DNA of 64,000 nucleotides from an uncultured Gemmatimonadota bacterium (lineage in GTDB: Bacteria; Gemmatimonadota; Gemmatimonadetes; Gemmatimonadales; Gemmatimonadaceae): positions 1 through 64,000 of the forward strand of contig CAIVZZ010000005.1 in assembly GCA_903910555.1 (NCBI GenBank), written 5' to 3'. Both the position numbers and the translations under genes were made by a program. This document shows positions 29,592-38,363 of this stretch, piece by piece; position 1 is the stretch's first letter; the number at the start of each line of letters is the position of its first letter. The notes under the pieces are model-generated. The model made no database searches and had not been told where the DNA came from. It worked only from the letters and a program-made list of their open reading frames with translations.

Positions 29592-31397
29592 GTGAACCAC
29601 CGCTTGATTGCCCTGCTTTTCGCGCCGCTGATTGCCGCTGCGCAGGCACCGTCCGCGCCCCGCTCCGCGCCGATCTCCGACATCAAATACGCGGTGACGT
29701 TCAAGGCCCTCCAGGGTATCGAACGCGGCGTCGAAGTCTCGATGTCGTTCACGGCTACCGGGAAAGATCCGGTGCTGCTCTCCCTGCCGATCTGGACGCC
29801 GGGCGATTACGAAGTGAGCTACTACGCCCGCAATGTGTCGCAGTTCGCAGCGACGTCCCGCGGGAAGCCGCTCACGTGGGACAAATCCGGCCCGAGCACG
29901 TGGCGGATTGTGACCGAGAACGGCGGCCCCGTTACGGTCGCATTTCACTATCGCGCCGACTCGTTGGACAATGCGCAGAGCTGGACTCGCGAAGATTTCC
30001 TGTTGTTCAACGGAACGAATCTCTTTCTGTATCCAGAGGGCCGCGGCACGGATTTCCCGGCGAGCGTGACCGTTCAGACCGAAGATTCGTGGCGCGTGAT
30101 CACGGGAATGACGCAGACCGGTGCGCGCGCGTGGAGCGCACAGAACTACCACGAGCTCGTCGATCATCCGTTCTTCGTCGGAAAGTTCGATGTCGACAGC
30201 GCGAAGGTCGCAGATGTATGGATGCGATTGTCGTCGTATCCGGCGGGATCGGTGAAGCCGGCGCAGGCCAAGCGCCTGCTCGATCAAATGGCCCGCGCTA
30301 TTCCCACAGAGGTCGCCGTGTTCGCCGACCGCCCCTGGCCGCGCTACGACATCATGCAGATCGCAGACTCTGCTGCACAGGGGATGAGCGCGCTCGAGCA
30401 TGAGAACTCGAATGTCGGCGTGATCGGCAGCGGATATATGGACGAAGACTTCGTGCCGTCGGTATACGCGCACGAGATTTTCCATTCGTGGAACGTCAAG
30501 CGCCTGCGCCCCACGGATATGTATCCCTACAACTACGCCGCGATGCAGGCGACGCCCTGGCTCTGGGTGAGCGAGGGAATCACCGACTACTACGCCGATC
30601 TCGCGCTCGTGCGCGGCGGCGTGATCAACGCAACGGAGTTTTTGGGCAAGACGAACGGCAAGATCGACCATGTCGAGAAGACCGCGCCGATCGCGCTGAC
30701 CGATGCCTCGATGGAAGCGTGGATCCACATGACCGATGGAACGTCGGACATCTACTACGACAAGGGCTCACTCGCCGGTCTCGCGCTCGACATCATAATC
30801 CGCGATGCCACAGATAACACGGCGAGTCTCGACGGCGTGATGCGATCGCTCTATACCGCCGACTACAAAACGGGAAAGGGATTCTCGGCCGCTGACTGGT
30901 GGGGCGCCGTCTCGCGCGCGGCGAAGGGCGCGAGCATGAAGGAGTTCAACGAGAAGTACGTCGACGGACGCGAGCAGTATCCGTGGGCGTCATGGTTCGC
31001 GAAGGCAGGATGGCGGATTCATACCGACACGATCCACCAGCCGCGCATGGGCGTGAGTTTTCAGAAGGACAGCGCAGGGCTGCTGGTCGTGATCGTCGAG
31101 CCGGGAAGCATGGCGGCGGGTGCCGGGATCAGGCCGGGCGATGTCGTGACCTCGCTCGACGGAATCCCGACGAGCAATCCCGCCTGGGAGAACTGGCGTC
31201 AGAAATTCGCGACACGCGAAGGGGCGCCGATCGAGATCAAACTCGAGCGCGATGGCAAAACGATCACGCTCAATCCGCCGGTGAAGTTTGCGACGCTGAT
31301 TGACAGGAAGCTCGAGGCCGATCCCGGCGCGTCTGACAAAGCAAAGCGAATTCGAGACGGGATACTCAAGGGAGTGACTGCAGGGGCGAGGCCTTAA
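29592..31397 (+). CDS. Exported M61 glycyl aminopeptidase-like protease with PDZ
   Basis: 601 aa, paralogous to the M61 at 24.8 kb. Short signal peptide (MNHRLIALLFAPLIAAAQA). Zinc site HEIFHSWNVKRLRP and third ligand WLWVSEGITDYYADL. A C-terminal PDZ domain is seen at LLVVIVEPGSMAAGAGIRPGDVVTSLDGIPT. It is divergent from the OPT gene across fewer than 100 bases, a stretch of degenerate ACCGAC words. Its stop codon is the first base group of a very long intergenic hairpin. Confidence 0.92.
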   Translation: MNHRLIALLFAPLIAAAQAPSAPRSAPISDIKYAVTFKALQGIERGVEVSMSFTATGKDPVLLSLPIWTPGDYEVSYYARNVSQFAATSRGKPLTWDKSGPSTWRIVTENGGPVTVAFHYRADSLDNAQSWTREDFLLFNGTNLFLYPEGRGTDFPASVTVQTEDSWRVITGMTQTGARAWSAQNYHELVDHPFFVGKFDVDSAKVADVWMRLSSYPAGSVKPAQAKRLLDQMARAIPTEVAVFADRPWPRYDIMQIADSAAQGMSALEHENSNVGVIGSGYMDEDFVPSVYAHEIFHSWNVKRLRPTDMYPYNYAAMQATPWLWVSEGITDYYADLALVRGGVINATEFLGKTNGKIDHVEKTAPIALTDASMEAWIHMTDGTSDIYYDKGSLAGLALDIIIRDATDNTASLDGVMRSLYTADYKTGKGFSAADWWGAVSRAAKGASMKEFNEKYVDGREQYPWASWFAKAGWRIHTDTIHQPRMGVSFQKDSAGLLVVIVEPGSMAAGAGIRPGDVVTSLDGIPTSNPAWENWRQKFATREGAPIEIKLERDGKTITLNPPVKFATLIDRKLEADPGASDKAKRIRDGILKGVTAGARP

Positions 31398-31533
31398 CTG
31401 CCCGACGTCAGACGTTAGCTGTGAGCGATTAGCTGCGAGATAACGACTTCATCACCGTTTTGCGCGCGGGACGGTGATGAAGTCGTTGTCTCGCGGCTCT
31501 CAACTGATAGCTAACGTCTGACGTCGGGCAGTT
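31396..31533. repeat. Long intergenic inverted repeat
   Basis: A 25-bp perfect outer stem (31396-31420 with 31509-31533) and a 16-bp perfect inner stem (31442-31457 with 31472-31487) are joined by an imperfect middle section, giving a hairpin of about 138 bases. The outer arm begins inside the M61 stop codon. The rightmost 33 bases recur at 37169-37201. The inner stem could terminate transcription, but the total size exceeds that of normal terminators. Confidence 0.85.
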
Positions 31534-31613
31534 TGTCTCTCATAGCTATTCACGTTATATCAACGGTGCTCAGTTTTGCGCCGTAAAAGAGTATCCTCTT
31601 GGAGTCCCCCATC

Positions 31614-34478
31614 ATGCGTTCATTTTCGAAACTGCCGGCTGTCGCGCTTGCATTTGCGCTGATCGCTGGCGCGTCCGCGCCGGTTGCTGCGCAGGTCACC
31701 ACGCCGAAGGAATTTTTCGGTCACAACATCGGCGACGACTACTGGCTGCCGAACTACACCCAGTTCCTTGCCTACTGGCAGAAGATCGCGAAGCAGTCGC
31801 CGCGCGCTCATCTCGATACGATCGGCATGACGGCAGAGGGCCGGCCGCAGCTGAGCATGGTGGTCTCGAGTCCTGAGAACATCAAGAATCTCGCGCGCTA
31901 TAAGGAAATCGCGAAGAAACTTTCGTACGCCGAAATCACCGAGGCTGAAGCGCACGCGCTCGCCAAGGAAGGAAAGGCGGTGATGTGGATCGACGGCGGC
32001 CTTCACGCGAGCGAAGTGCTCGGCGCGAACCAGCTGATCCAGACCAACTACGATTTCCTCACGATGAATGACGAGGAAACGCAGCGCATTCTCAAGGATG
32101 TGATCATCGTCTTCGTGCATGCGAATCCAGACGGCATGGAGCTGATCGCGAACTGGTACAACAAAGAGCCGGATCCAAAAAAGAAGAACATGAATGTCCC
32201 CGTGCTCTATCAGAAGTACATCGGGCACGATGACAATCGCGACTTCTATATGTCGAATCAGAACGAAACGACGAACATGAACAAGCGGATGTACCTCGAG
32301 TGGTATCCGCAGATCGTGTACAACCATCACCAGACCGGCCCGGCGGGCGCCGTCATGTTCGCGCCGCCCTTTCGCGATCCGGCCAATTATTTCTTCCATC
32401 CGGGCATGATCACCGGCCTCGACATGGTCGGCGCGGCGATCAAGGACCGCATGGTCCGCGAAGACAAGCCGGGCGTCGTGGATCGTTCGCTCTCGTCGTA
32501 TTCGACGTGGTGGAACGGCGGTCTTCGCACGGAGGCGTATTTCCACAACATGGTCGGCATTCTTACGGAAGCGATCGGCAACCCGACGCCGCAGACGATT
32601 CCGTTCGTACCCGAGCGGTTGCTGCGTTTCGCCGACGAAGTGCTGCCGCTCGCGCCGTTGCAGGAGTGGCACTTCAAACAGTCGATCGATTACTCGGTGA
32701 CTGCGAACCGCGCGCTGCTCGACCTGCTCCAGAGAAATCGTGAGACGTGGTTGTTCAACACCTGGAAGATGGGTCACGACGAAATCAAATGGGGAAATGA
32801 GGACAACTGGATCGTGACGCCGCACGTGCTTGCCGATGTCGAGGCGAAGGCTGCGGCCGCAGCGGCCGCCAACGGTGTGGGACGCGGCGGCCGTGGTGGC
32901 GCCGCAGGTGCGGCAGGCGATGTCAATCCAGATTTTGCAGCGGCGTTTGGCGGCGGTTCCGCGCCGGCTGCACTGTACGCTGACTTCAAGAAGCCCGAAG
33001 CACGCATGCCGCGCGGATATATTCTCCCCGCGAATCAGCCGGATTTTCTCACGGCGGAAAAATTCCTCGTCGCGCTTCAGAAGGTCGGTTTGATTGTGCA
33101 TCGCGCGAGCGCGCAGTTCACGGTGGCCGGCAAGAGCTATCCGGCTGGATCGTACGTGGTGAAGTCGGCGCAGGCATATCGCGCCGACGTGCTCGACATG
33201 TTCGAGCCGCAGGATCACCCGAACGATTTCAAATTTCCGGGCGCACCGCCGACCCGTCCGTACGACAACGCCGGCTGGACGCTCGCTCTGCAGATGGGCG
33301 TGAAGTTCGATCGTATCCTCGATGCGTTCGACGGACCGTTCGTGAAGCTCGATCCGCTCAAGGATCGCATCACACCGACGGCAACGACGGTCGCAACGAC
33401 CGGCGCGGGCTGGACGCTCTCGCCAAAGGTGAATGATTCGTATCACGCGCTGAGTCGTCTGTGGGCCGCGGGCGCCGATGTGTATCGCTTGCAGCATTCG
33501 GCGAACATCGGCGGCAAGGCGTATCCCGCCGGCACGCTCTATATCCCGGCCAATGCCAAGAGCACGCCGGTCGTCCAGAAATCAGCGAAGGACATTGGCG
33601 TAACGTTCGAATCGTCGAGTGATCTCGCGAGCGTGAGCGAGAAACTTCCGGCGCTGCGCATTGGTTTGTGGGATCGTTTTGGCGGCTCGATGCCAAGCGG
33701 CCAGATGCGCTGGCTGATGGAGCAGTACGAACTGCCGTTCCGCGTTGTGTATCCGCAGGAACTCGACGCGGGAAATCTGCGCGCGAAGTTCGACGTGCTG
33801 ATTTTCCCGGAGAACTCGATTCCGGGTGTTGGCAACGGTCGCGGTGGACGCGGCGGCGGTGGTGGTGGAGGCGGTGGTGGCCGCGGTCAGGACACGACGT
33901 CGCTACCGGCGGAGTTCCGCTCGTGGACTGGAAATGTTTCCGCCGCGACGATTCCGAAGCTGAAGGAATTCCTGAATGCAGGCGGCCGGATCGTCGCGAT
34001 CGGACCGTCGTCGATCAACATCGCGCAGCAGCTCGGGCTGCCGGTCACCAACCATCTCGTTGAGCGCACGCCGACGGGTTCGGCGGGTTCGCCGCTGCCG
34101 GCTGAGAAGTACTACGTGCCCGGCTCGCTGCTCGAGGTCGCGTATGACACGACACTCGACGCGACGCGCGGTGAGGAATCACACGGAATTGTTTTCTTCG
34201 ACAACAGCCCGGTGATGCGGCTCGGACCGGATGCAGAGGCGAAGGGTGTGAAGCCAATCGCGTGGTTCGAGAACGGAACGCCACTGCGCAGCGGCTGGGC
34301 GTGGGGACAGAATTATCTGGACGGTGGAGTGGCGATGGCGGAGGCGAAGCTTGGCAGTGGAACGGTGTACCTGTTTGGTCCGGAGATCACGTTCCGGGCG
34401 CAGCCGGCGGCGACATTCAAGCTGCTGTTTAATGCGATTGTTGGGGGGAGCAAAACCGACACGAGGATTGTGCCGTAA
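31614..34478 (+). CDS. Large exported M14 zinc carboxypeptidase
   Basis: 954 aa from ATG 31614 with GGAG 9 bases upstream and a signal peptide (LPAVALAFALIAGASAPVAAQ). The M14 zinc ligands are HASE in WIDGGLHASEVLGANQ and the later His in VYNHHQTGPAG; PDGMELIANWYN, NRDFYMSNQNET and GILTEAIGNPTP fit the substrate and catalytic-Glu regions. The C-terminal third contains a class I amidotransferase-like fold (FDVLIFPENSIPG, GGRIVAIGPSS). Two Gly/Arg-rich loops interrupt the chain (GVGRGGRGGAAG near 425 and GRGGRGG plus a run of ten Gly near 745). Confidence 0.9.
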   Translation: MRSFSKLPAVALAFALIAGASAPVAAQVTTPKEFFGHNIGDDYWLPNYTQFLAYWQKIAKQSPRAHLDTIGMTAEGRPQLSMVVSSPENIKNLARYKEIAKKLSYAEITEAEAHALAKEGKAVMWIDGGLHASEVLGANQLIQTNYDFLTMNDEETQRILKDVIIVFVHANPDGMELIANWYNKEPDPKKKNMNVPVLYQKYIGHDDNRDFYMSNQNETTNMNKRMYLEWYPQIVYNHHQTGPAGAVMFAPPFRDPANYFFHPGMITGLDMVGAAIKDRMVREDKPGVVDRSLSSYSTWWNGGLRTEAYFHNMVGILTEAIGNPTPQTIPFVPERLLRFADEVLPLAPLQEWHFKQSIDYSVTANRALLDLLQRNRETWLFNTWKMGHDEIKWGNEDNWIVTPHVLADVEAKAAAAAAANGVGRGGRGGAAGAAGDVNPDFAAAFGGGSAPAALYADFKKPEARMPRGYILPANQPDFLTAEKFLVALQKVGLIVHRASAQFTVAGKSYPAGSYVVKSAQAYRADVLDMFEPQDHPNDFKFPGAPPTRPYDNAGWTLALQMGVKFDRILDAFDGPFVKLDPLKDRITPTATTVATTGAGWTLSPKVNDSYHALSRLWAAGADVYRLQHSANIGGKAYPAGTLYIPANAKSTPVVQKSAKDIGVTFESSSDLASVSEKLPALRIGLWDRFGGSMPSGQMRWLMEQYELPFRVVYPQELDAGNLRAKFDVLIFPENSIPGVGNGRGGRGGGGGGGGGGRGQDTTSLPAEFRSWTGNVSAATIPKLKEFLNAGGRIVAIGPSSINIAQQLGLPVTNHLVERTPTGSAGSPLPAEKYYVPGSLLEVAYDTTLDATRGEESHGIVFFDNSPVMRLGPDAEAKGVKPIAWFENGTPLRSGWAWGQNYLDGGVAMAEAKLGSGTVYLFGPEITFRAQPAATFKLLFNAIVGGSKTDTRIVP

Positions 34479-34510
34479 CTGCATAACGTCTCTTGCACCG
34501 TGTAAAACGA

Positions 34511-34653
34511 GTGAACTGTTAACTACTACCTGTTGGTCGGTTAACCAAAGTTAAATAATCAGTCCTGGCCACGAACTGCGTCGATCGAGTTCGCGGCCAG
34601 GACTGATTTTCTTACCTTCGTTAACCGACCACAGTTAGTAGTTAACCGTTCAC
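34511..34653. repeat. Long intergenic inverted repeat with terminator core
   Basis: Outer arms of about 35 bases (34511-34545 and 34620-34653) differ at a few positions. An inner 21-bp stem with one mismatch (34557-34577 with 34589-34609), GCGTCGATCG loop and following T-rich stretch looks like an intrinsic terminator for the M14 gene. A further partial copy of the right arm lies at 34663-34681. The rest of the gap to the next gene shows no gene. Confidence 0.85.
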
Positions 34654-34744
34654 TTCGGTCGAGTAGTTACCAGTTCACTCGTTGGACAGTATGCGGATCA
34701 AGATATTTGTGTGTCCAGCGCAGTTCCCTTGCTAAGTTGATCTT

Positions 34745-35212
34745 GTGCTAAAATCCATTGTCCTCGGTCTAGTCTTCCTCTCGCTCCTCGTAGTAGCCAC
34801 CGGCTACGCCGGCTCCTTCGCGGGCGCAGCCTGGTCCCCCTGGTGCCTCGCCATCGGCACCTGCGGCGCCCTCATGTCACTCATGGCACTCGGCTCCGTC
34901 CGCCGCGGCCACATCACCCCGGTTCTGCGCGTCGTGTTCGTCGCGATGTTTTTGTTTTGCGCCGGCTGTTTTTGCGTTGCGCTCGCGATGCCCGCCAACG
35001 AGGGCGCCGGTGGCACACTGCTGTTCGGCTTTCCGCTTCGCTCGACCATCGTACTGCTCGGCGTGGCGATCGTTCCTATTCTGGTATTCCCGCTCGCGTG
35101 GGCACTGACTTTTGACTCCTCGATGCTCAGCGAAGATGACCTGAAAAAACTGCGCGAAGCGCAGGCGGTGATGGCGCGCGCGAACGACGTCCGCAGGCAC
35201 GGCGCGAAGTGA
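34745..35212 (+). CDS. Small polytopic membrane protein, symporter partner
   Basis: 155 aa from a GTG, with four predicted membrane segments (IVLGLVFLSLLVVATGY; WCLAIGTCGALMSLMAL; VVFVAMFLFCAGCFCVAL; STIVLLGVAIVPILVFPLAWAL) and a charged cytoplasmic tail. It overlaps the SSS symporter gene by 4 bases (GTGA), so the pair is translationally coupled. Small membrane partners are common beside SSS transporters, but this sequence does not match one I know. Confidence 0.68.
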   Translation: MLKSIVLGLVFLSLLVVATGYAGSFAGAAWSPWCLAIGTCGALMSLMALGSVRRGHITPVLRVVFVAMFLFCAGCFCVALAMPANEGAGGTLLFGFPLRSTIVLLGVAIVPILVFPLAWALTFDSSMLSEDDLKKLREAQAVMARANDVRRHGAK

Positions 35213-36720
35213 TTCCACTTCATCCGCTCTTGCAGGCGTCGCTCCCGCGCATGACGCAGCCGCTGATCGTCACGGTCGCGCTGCTTTACTTCGCGATCGT
35301 TGCGATCATCGCCACGTGGGCCACGCGCAAGACAAAAACCGAGCGCGACTTCTTTGTTGGCGGTGCGGGCGTCGGTCTCTGGACACTCGCGATTGCAAAG
35401 ATGGCGGCGTCGCTGTCCGGGTTCTCATTTGTCGGCGGCCCAGGCCTTGTGTACACGATCGGCCTCGCGGGCGTCTTCATCATTTTGCCCGGCGCACTCT
35501 CAAACGCGCTCGGCGCGTGGGTACTCTCAAAAAAACTTCGCCTGCTCGGCGAGGCGCGCGGGCTGCTGACGGTCCCCGCGGCGATTGGAGCGAGATACCG
35601 TTCGCCTGCCGCTCAAGGACTCGCCGCCGTCGGCGTACTGATTGCCGTCATCGGCTACATGGCCACCAACCTCCTCGCACTCGGAATCGTGATCGACGCG
35701 ATTTTCGGAACGGGGCTCGCGGGCGGAATCTGGATCGGGACGGGGATCATTCTCGCGTATTCGGTCGCCGGCGGAATCTTGGCCGGAATTTATACAGATG
35801 TTTTCCAAGGTTCGGTGATGGCACTGTCGTCGGTGATTGTCGTCGCCGTGGCACTCAAGGCGGGTGGCGGGCTGCACCACATCTCCGACACGATCATGGC
35901 GGCCGACGCGAAGTTCCTGGGCCCGTGGGGAAGTGCAGGGCCGATCACCGCGCTCTCGTTCTTCTTCGTCTTCAGCGTCGGCTCACTCGGCCAGCCAAAT
36001 GTCATCCACAAGTTCTACATGCTGAAGGATCCGCGGCAGCTGAAGTGGTATCTGCTGCTGATGTCTGTCGCGCTGCTCACCGCGCAGCTGATCTACATCG
36101 CGATCGGCGTGGCATCCAAGGCGCTCGTCATTACCGGCGCGCTCGCGCCGCTGGCGAAAGCCGATCAGGCCACGCCGATGTTTCTGCTGCACGCGGCACC
36201 GGTTCTCGTTGCCGGTCTCGTGTTCTCGGGAGTTGCCGCTGCGATCATGGCGACGGTGAACTCATTCATGAACGCCGGCGCTGCCGCGCTCACGCTCGAT
36301 CTCCCCATGGCGTTCGGAAAAAAACTCGACAATGAATTGCGATGGGGCCGCATCACGACGGTGCTCCTCGCAATCATCGCCGCCGGCGTCGCGCAAATCT
36401 CGGGAACGCTCGTCGCATTCCTCGGAATTTTCGGCTGGGGGCTGTTCGCGTCGACCATCGCCCCCGCACTCGCGATCGGCCTCAATTGGGAGCGCGCGAC
36501 ACGTGCTGGCGCGATCGCATCCATTTGCACCGGCCTCGGGCTTACCCTCGCCGGTGGCACGCTCGCCTATTTCAAGATCATCAAGCTTCCAACGGGCGTC
36601 GACATCGCGTCGCTTTCGTTGATCACGTCACTCCTCGTCTTCTTCGTTGTCTCGTGGTTCACCCGCGCCAACGCTGCAAATGAACTCGACGCGGACATTC
36701 AGCTCGTAATGGAGACCTGA
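35209..36720 (+). CDS. Sodium:solute symporter (SSS family)
   Basis: 503 aa, about 13 membrane segments. SSS features are the early RDFFVGGAGVGLWTLAIAKMAASLSGFSFVGGPG, GIYTDVFQGSVMALSSV and GQPNVIHKFYMLKD. GVAAAIMATVNSFMNAGAAALTLDL corresponds to the sodium-site helix. Substrate is not readable; the PutP/PanF branch (proline, pantothenate or short organic acids) is the nearest style. It is followed after 2 bases by the MaoC gene. Confidence 0.9.
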   Translation: MIPLHPLLQASLPRMTQPLIVTVALLYFAIVAIIATWATRKTKTERDFFVGGAGVGLWTLAIAKMAASLSGFSFVGGPGLVYTIGLAGVFIILPGALSNALGAWVLSKKLRLLGEARGLLTVPAAIGARYRSPAAQGLAAVGVLIAVIGYMATNLLALGIVIDAIFGTGLAGGIWIGTGIILAYSVAGGILAGIYTDVFQGSVMALSSVIVVAVALKAGGGLHHISDTIMAADAKFLGPWGSAGPITALSFFFVFSVGSLGQPNVIHKFYMLKDPRQLKWYLLLMSVALLTAQLIYIAIGVASKALVITGALAPLAKADQATPMFLLHAAPVLVAGLVFSGVAAAIMATVNSFMNAGAAALTLDLPMAFGKKLDNELRWGRITTVLLAIIAAGVAQISGTLVAFLGIFGWGLFASTIAPALAIGLNWERATRAGAIASICTGLGLTLAGGTLAYFKIIKLPTGVDIASLSLITSLLVFFVVSWFTRANAANELDADIQLVMET

Positions 36721-36722
36721 AA

Positions 36723-37130
36723 ATGAAATTCGCCGATTTGCACGTGGGTCAATCCGCCGAGCGTACGAAGGAAATGACCGAGGCGCTCGTGTTGGCGTAC
36801 GCCGAGATGACCGGCGATCACAGTCCGGTGCATGTCGACGAATCGGCCGCGAAGAAAACACGATTTGGCACACGCATTGCCCATGGTATGCTGTCAGCCG
36901 GTTTCCTCAGCGCGGTGATCGGCATGGACCTGCCCGGCCCCGGTACGATCTGGGTTGCTCAGGCGCTGCGATTCAAACAGCCGGTGAAGCTCGGCGACAC
37001 GATCACATGGCGCGTAGAAATAAAAGAATTGTTCCCGGAAAAAAAGCGCGCCGCGCTGTCGACCATATGTCGAAATCAGCGCGGCGAACTCGTAATCGAA
37101 GGCGAAGGCACAATCCTGCTCTTGGATTAG
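36723..37130 (+). CDS. MaoC-like (R)-specific enoyl-CoA hydratase
   Basis: 135 aa single hot-dog domain. The hydratase-2 motif with catalytic Asp and His is visible as YAEMTGDHSPVHVDESAAKKTRFGTRIAHGML. Shape FRFKQPVKLGDTITWRVEI is typical. It hydrates trans-2-enoyl-CoA to (R)-3-hydroxyacyl-CoA in fatty-acid or polyester metabolism. It is converging with the acyl-CoA dehydrogenase at 37.2 kb, a functionally related enzyme. Confidence 0.92.
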   Translation: MKFADLHVGQSAERTKEMTEALVLAYAEMTGDHSPVHVDESAAKKTRFGTRIAHGMLSAGFLSAVIGMDLPGPGTIWVAQALRFKQPVKLGDTITWRVEIKELFPEKKRAALSTICRNQRGELVIEGEGTILLLD

Positions 37131-37168
37131 CCACAAATCGGTAACGTCGTCGTTAACTCACAACCAAG

Positions 37169-37201
37169 AACTGACAGCTATCGTCTGACGTCGTGCCGTT
37201 T
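37169..37201 (+). repeat. Copy of intergenic repeat word block
   Basis: AACTGACAGCTATCGTCTGACGTCGTGCCGTTT (33 bases; given here in full only because it defines the repeat) differs by four bases from 31502-31534. It lies between convergent genes and touches the stop codon of the acyl-CoA dehydrogenase. No hairpin partner is found here, so only one arm of the element is present. Confidence 0.7.
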
Positions 37202-38358
37202 CATTTAAGCAGCGCCTTGGCGATTGTCGAAAGCTGCATATTGGAAGTCCCCTCGTAGATCTTCCCGATTTTCGCATCGCGAAAGAACTTCTCCACCGGA
37301 AAATCCTTCGTGTAGCCGTAGCCGCCGAACAACTCCAGCGCGAGTGACGTCACCCGCTCGCACACCTGCGATGCATAGAGCTTGGCCATCGCCGCATCGC
37401 GAGCGATATCGAGTCCCGCCTCTTTCATGCGCGCCGCATTATACACGAGCAGCCGCGCCGCCTCGAGTTCAGTGGCCACCTGCGCCATTTGGAACTGCAC
37501 TCCCTGAAAATCCGAGAGCGTCTTTCCGAACTGTTTGCGCTCTTTCACATACGCGACCGCGGCAGCGAGTGCACCCTCGGCGTTTCCGATCATCTGCGCG
37601 CCAATACCAATGCGGCCTTCGTTCAGCGTCTCCATCGCGATCTTGTATCCGTTGCCGACCGGGCCAAGCACATTCCCAGCGGGAACTTCGACGCCGTCGA
37701 GAATCAGCTCCGTCGTGCTCGACGCGCGGATTCCCATCTTGTCTTCTTTCTTTCCAACGCTGAATCCCGGGAACGTTTTCTCGACGATGAACGCCGTGAT
37801 TCCCTTGTAGCCCTTTGACGGATCGGCGTTCGCAAATACGATGAACACGCCGGCCTCCGCGCCGTTCGTGATCCAGAGTTTGCGGCCGGTGAGGATCCAC
37901 TTGTCGCCCTTCTTCTCGGCGCGCGTCGCGAGACCGAACGCATCGGATCCGGAACCAGCCTCCGAAAGCGCGTACGCACCAACGGTGTTCTCGCAGAGAC
38001 GCGGCAGATACTGCTCGCGCTGCGCTTCGGTGCCATAGACGACAATCGGATACGCCACGAGAGTGTTCTGTACATCGACAACGATCGCCGCCGCAGCATC
38101 GACCTTGCTGATCTCTTCGACGGCGAGTGTGACCATCATCAATGATCCACCACCTCCGCCGTATTTCTCGGGAACCTGAATCCCCATCATCCCGAGTTCG
38201 AAATATTTCGGGATCAGTTCGGGATCGAGTTTTGCGGCGCGTTCCATGGCAGAAACGCGGGGGCGGACTTCACCATCTACGAAAGACGCCACGGCGTCGC
38301 GGAATGCGCTCTCTTCGTCGCTGAGGACGGTGAGCGGAGCGTGGTTATTTGCCTGCAT
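37201..38358 (-). CDS. Acyl-CoA dehydrogenase
   Basis: 385 aa FAD-dependent dehydrogenase. Seen: YALSEAGSGSDAFGLATRA (FAD and substrate loop), WITNGAEAGVFIVFA, RKQFGKTLSDFQGVQFQMA and the catalytic-Glu region IGKIYEGTSNMQLSTIAKALL. Length and motifs fit short/medium-chain acyl-CoA dehydrogenases of beta-oxidation. It lies 5 bases after the receiver-EAL gene ends in transcriptional order reversed, so the two may be read together from upstream of 39539. Confidence 0.95.
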   Translation of the reverse strand: MQANNHAPLTVLSDEESAFRDAVASFVDGEVRPRVSAMERAAKLDPELIPKYFELGMMGIQVPEKYGGGGGSLMMVTLAVEEISKVDAAAAIVVDVQNTLVAYPIVVYGTEAQREQYLPRLCENTVGAYALSEAGSGSDAFGLATRAEKKGDKWILTGRKLWITNGAEAGVFIVFANADPSKGYKGITAFIVEKTFPGFSVGKKEDKMGIRASSTTELILDGVEVPAGNVLGPVGNGYKIAMETLNEGRIGIGAQMIGNAEGALAAAVAYVKERKQFGKTLSDFQGVQFQMAQVATELEAARLLVYNAARMKEAGLDIARDAAMAKLYASQVCERVTSLALELFGGYGYTKDFPVEKFFRDAKIGKIYEGTSNMQLSTIAKALLK

Positions 38359-38363
38359 ATTTT

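Noticed and set aside
31620-33497. 625-aa minus-strand ORF opposite the M14 gene
   Set aside because: Antisense shadow; the plus-strand gene has a signal peptide, Shine-Dalgarno and catalytic motifs.
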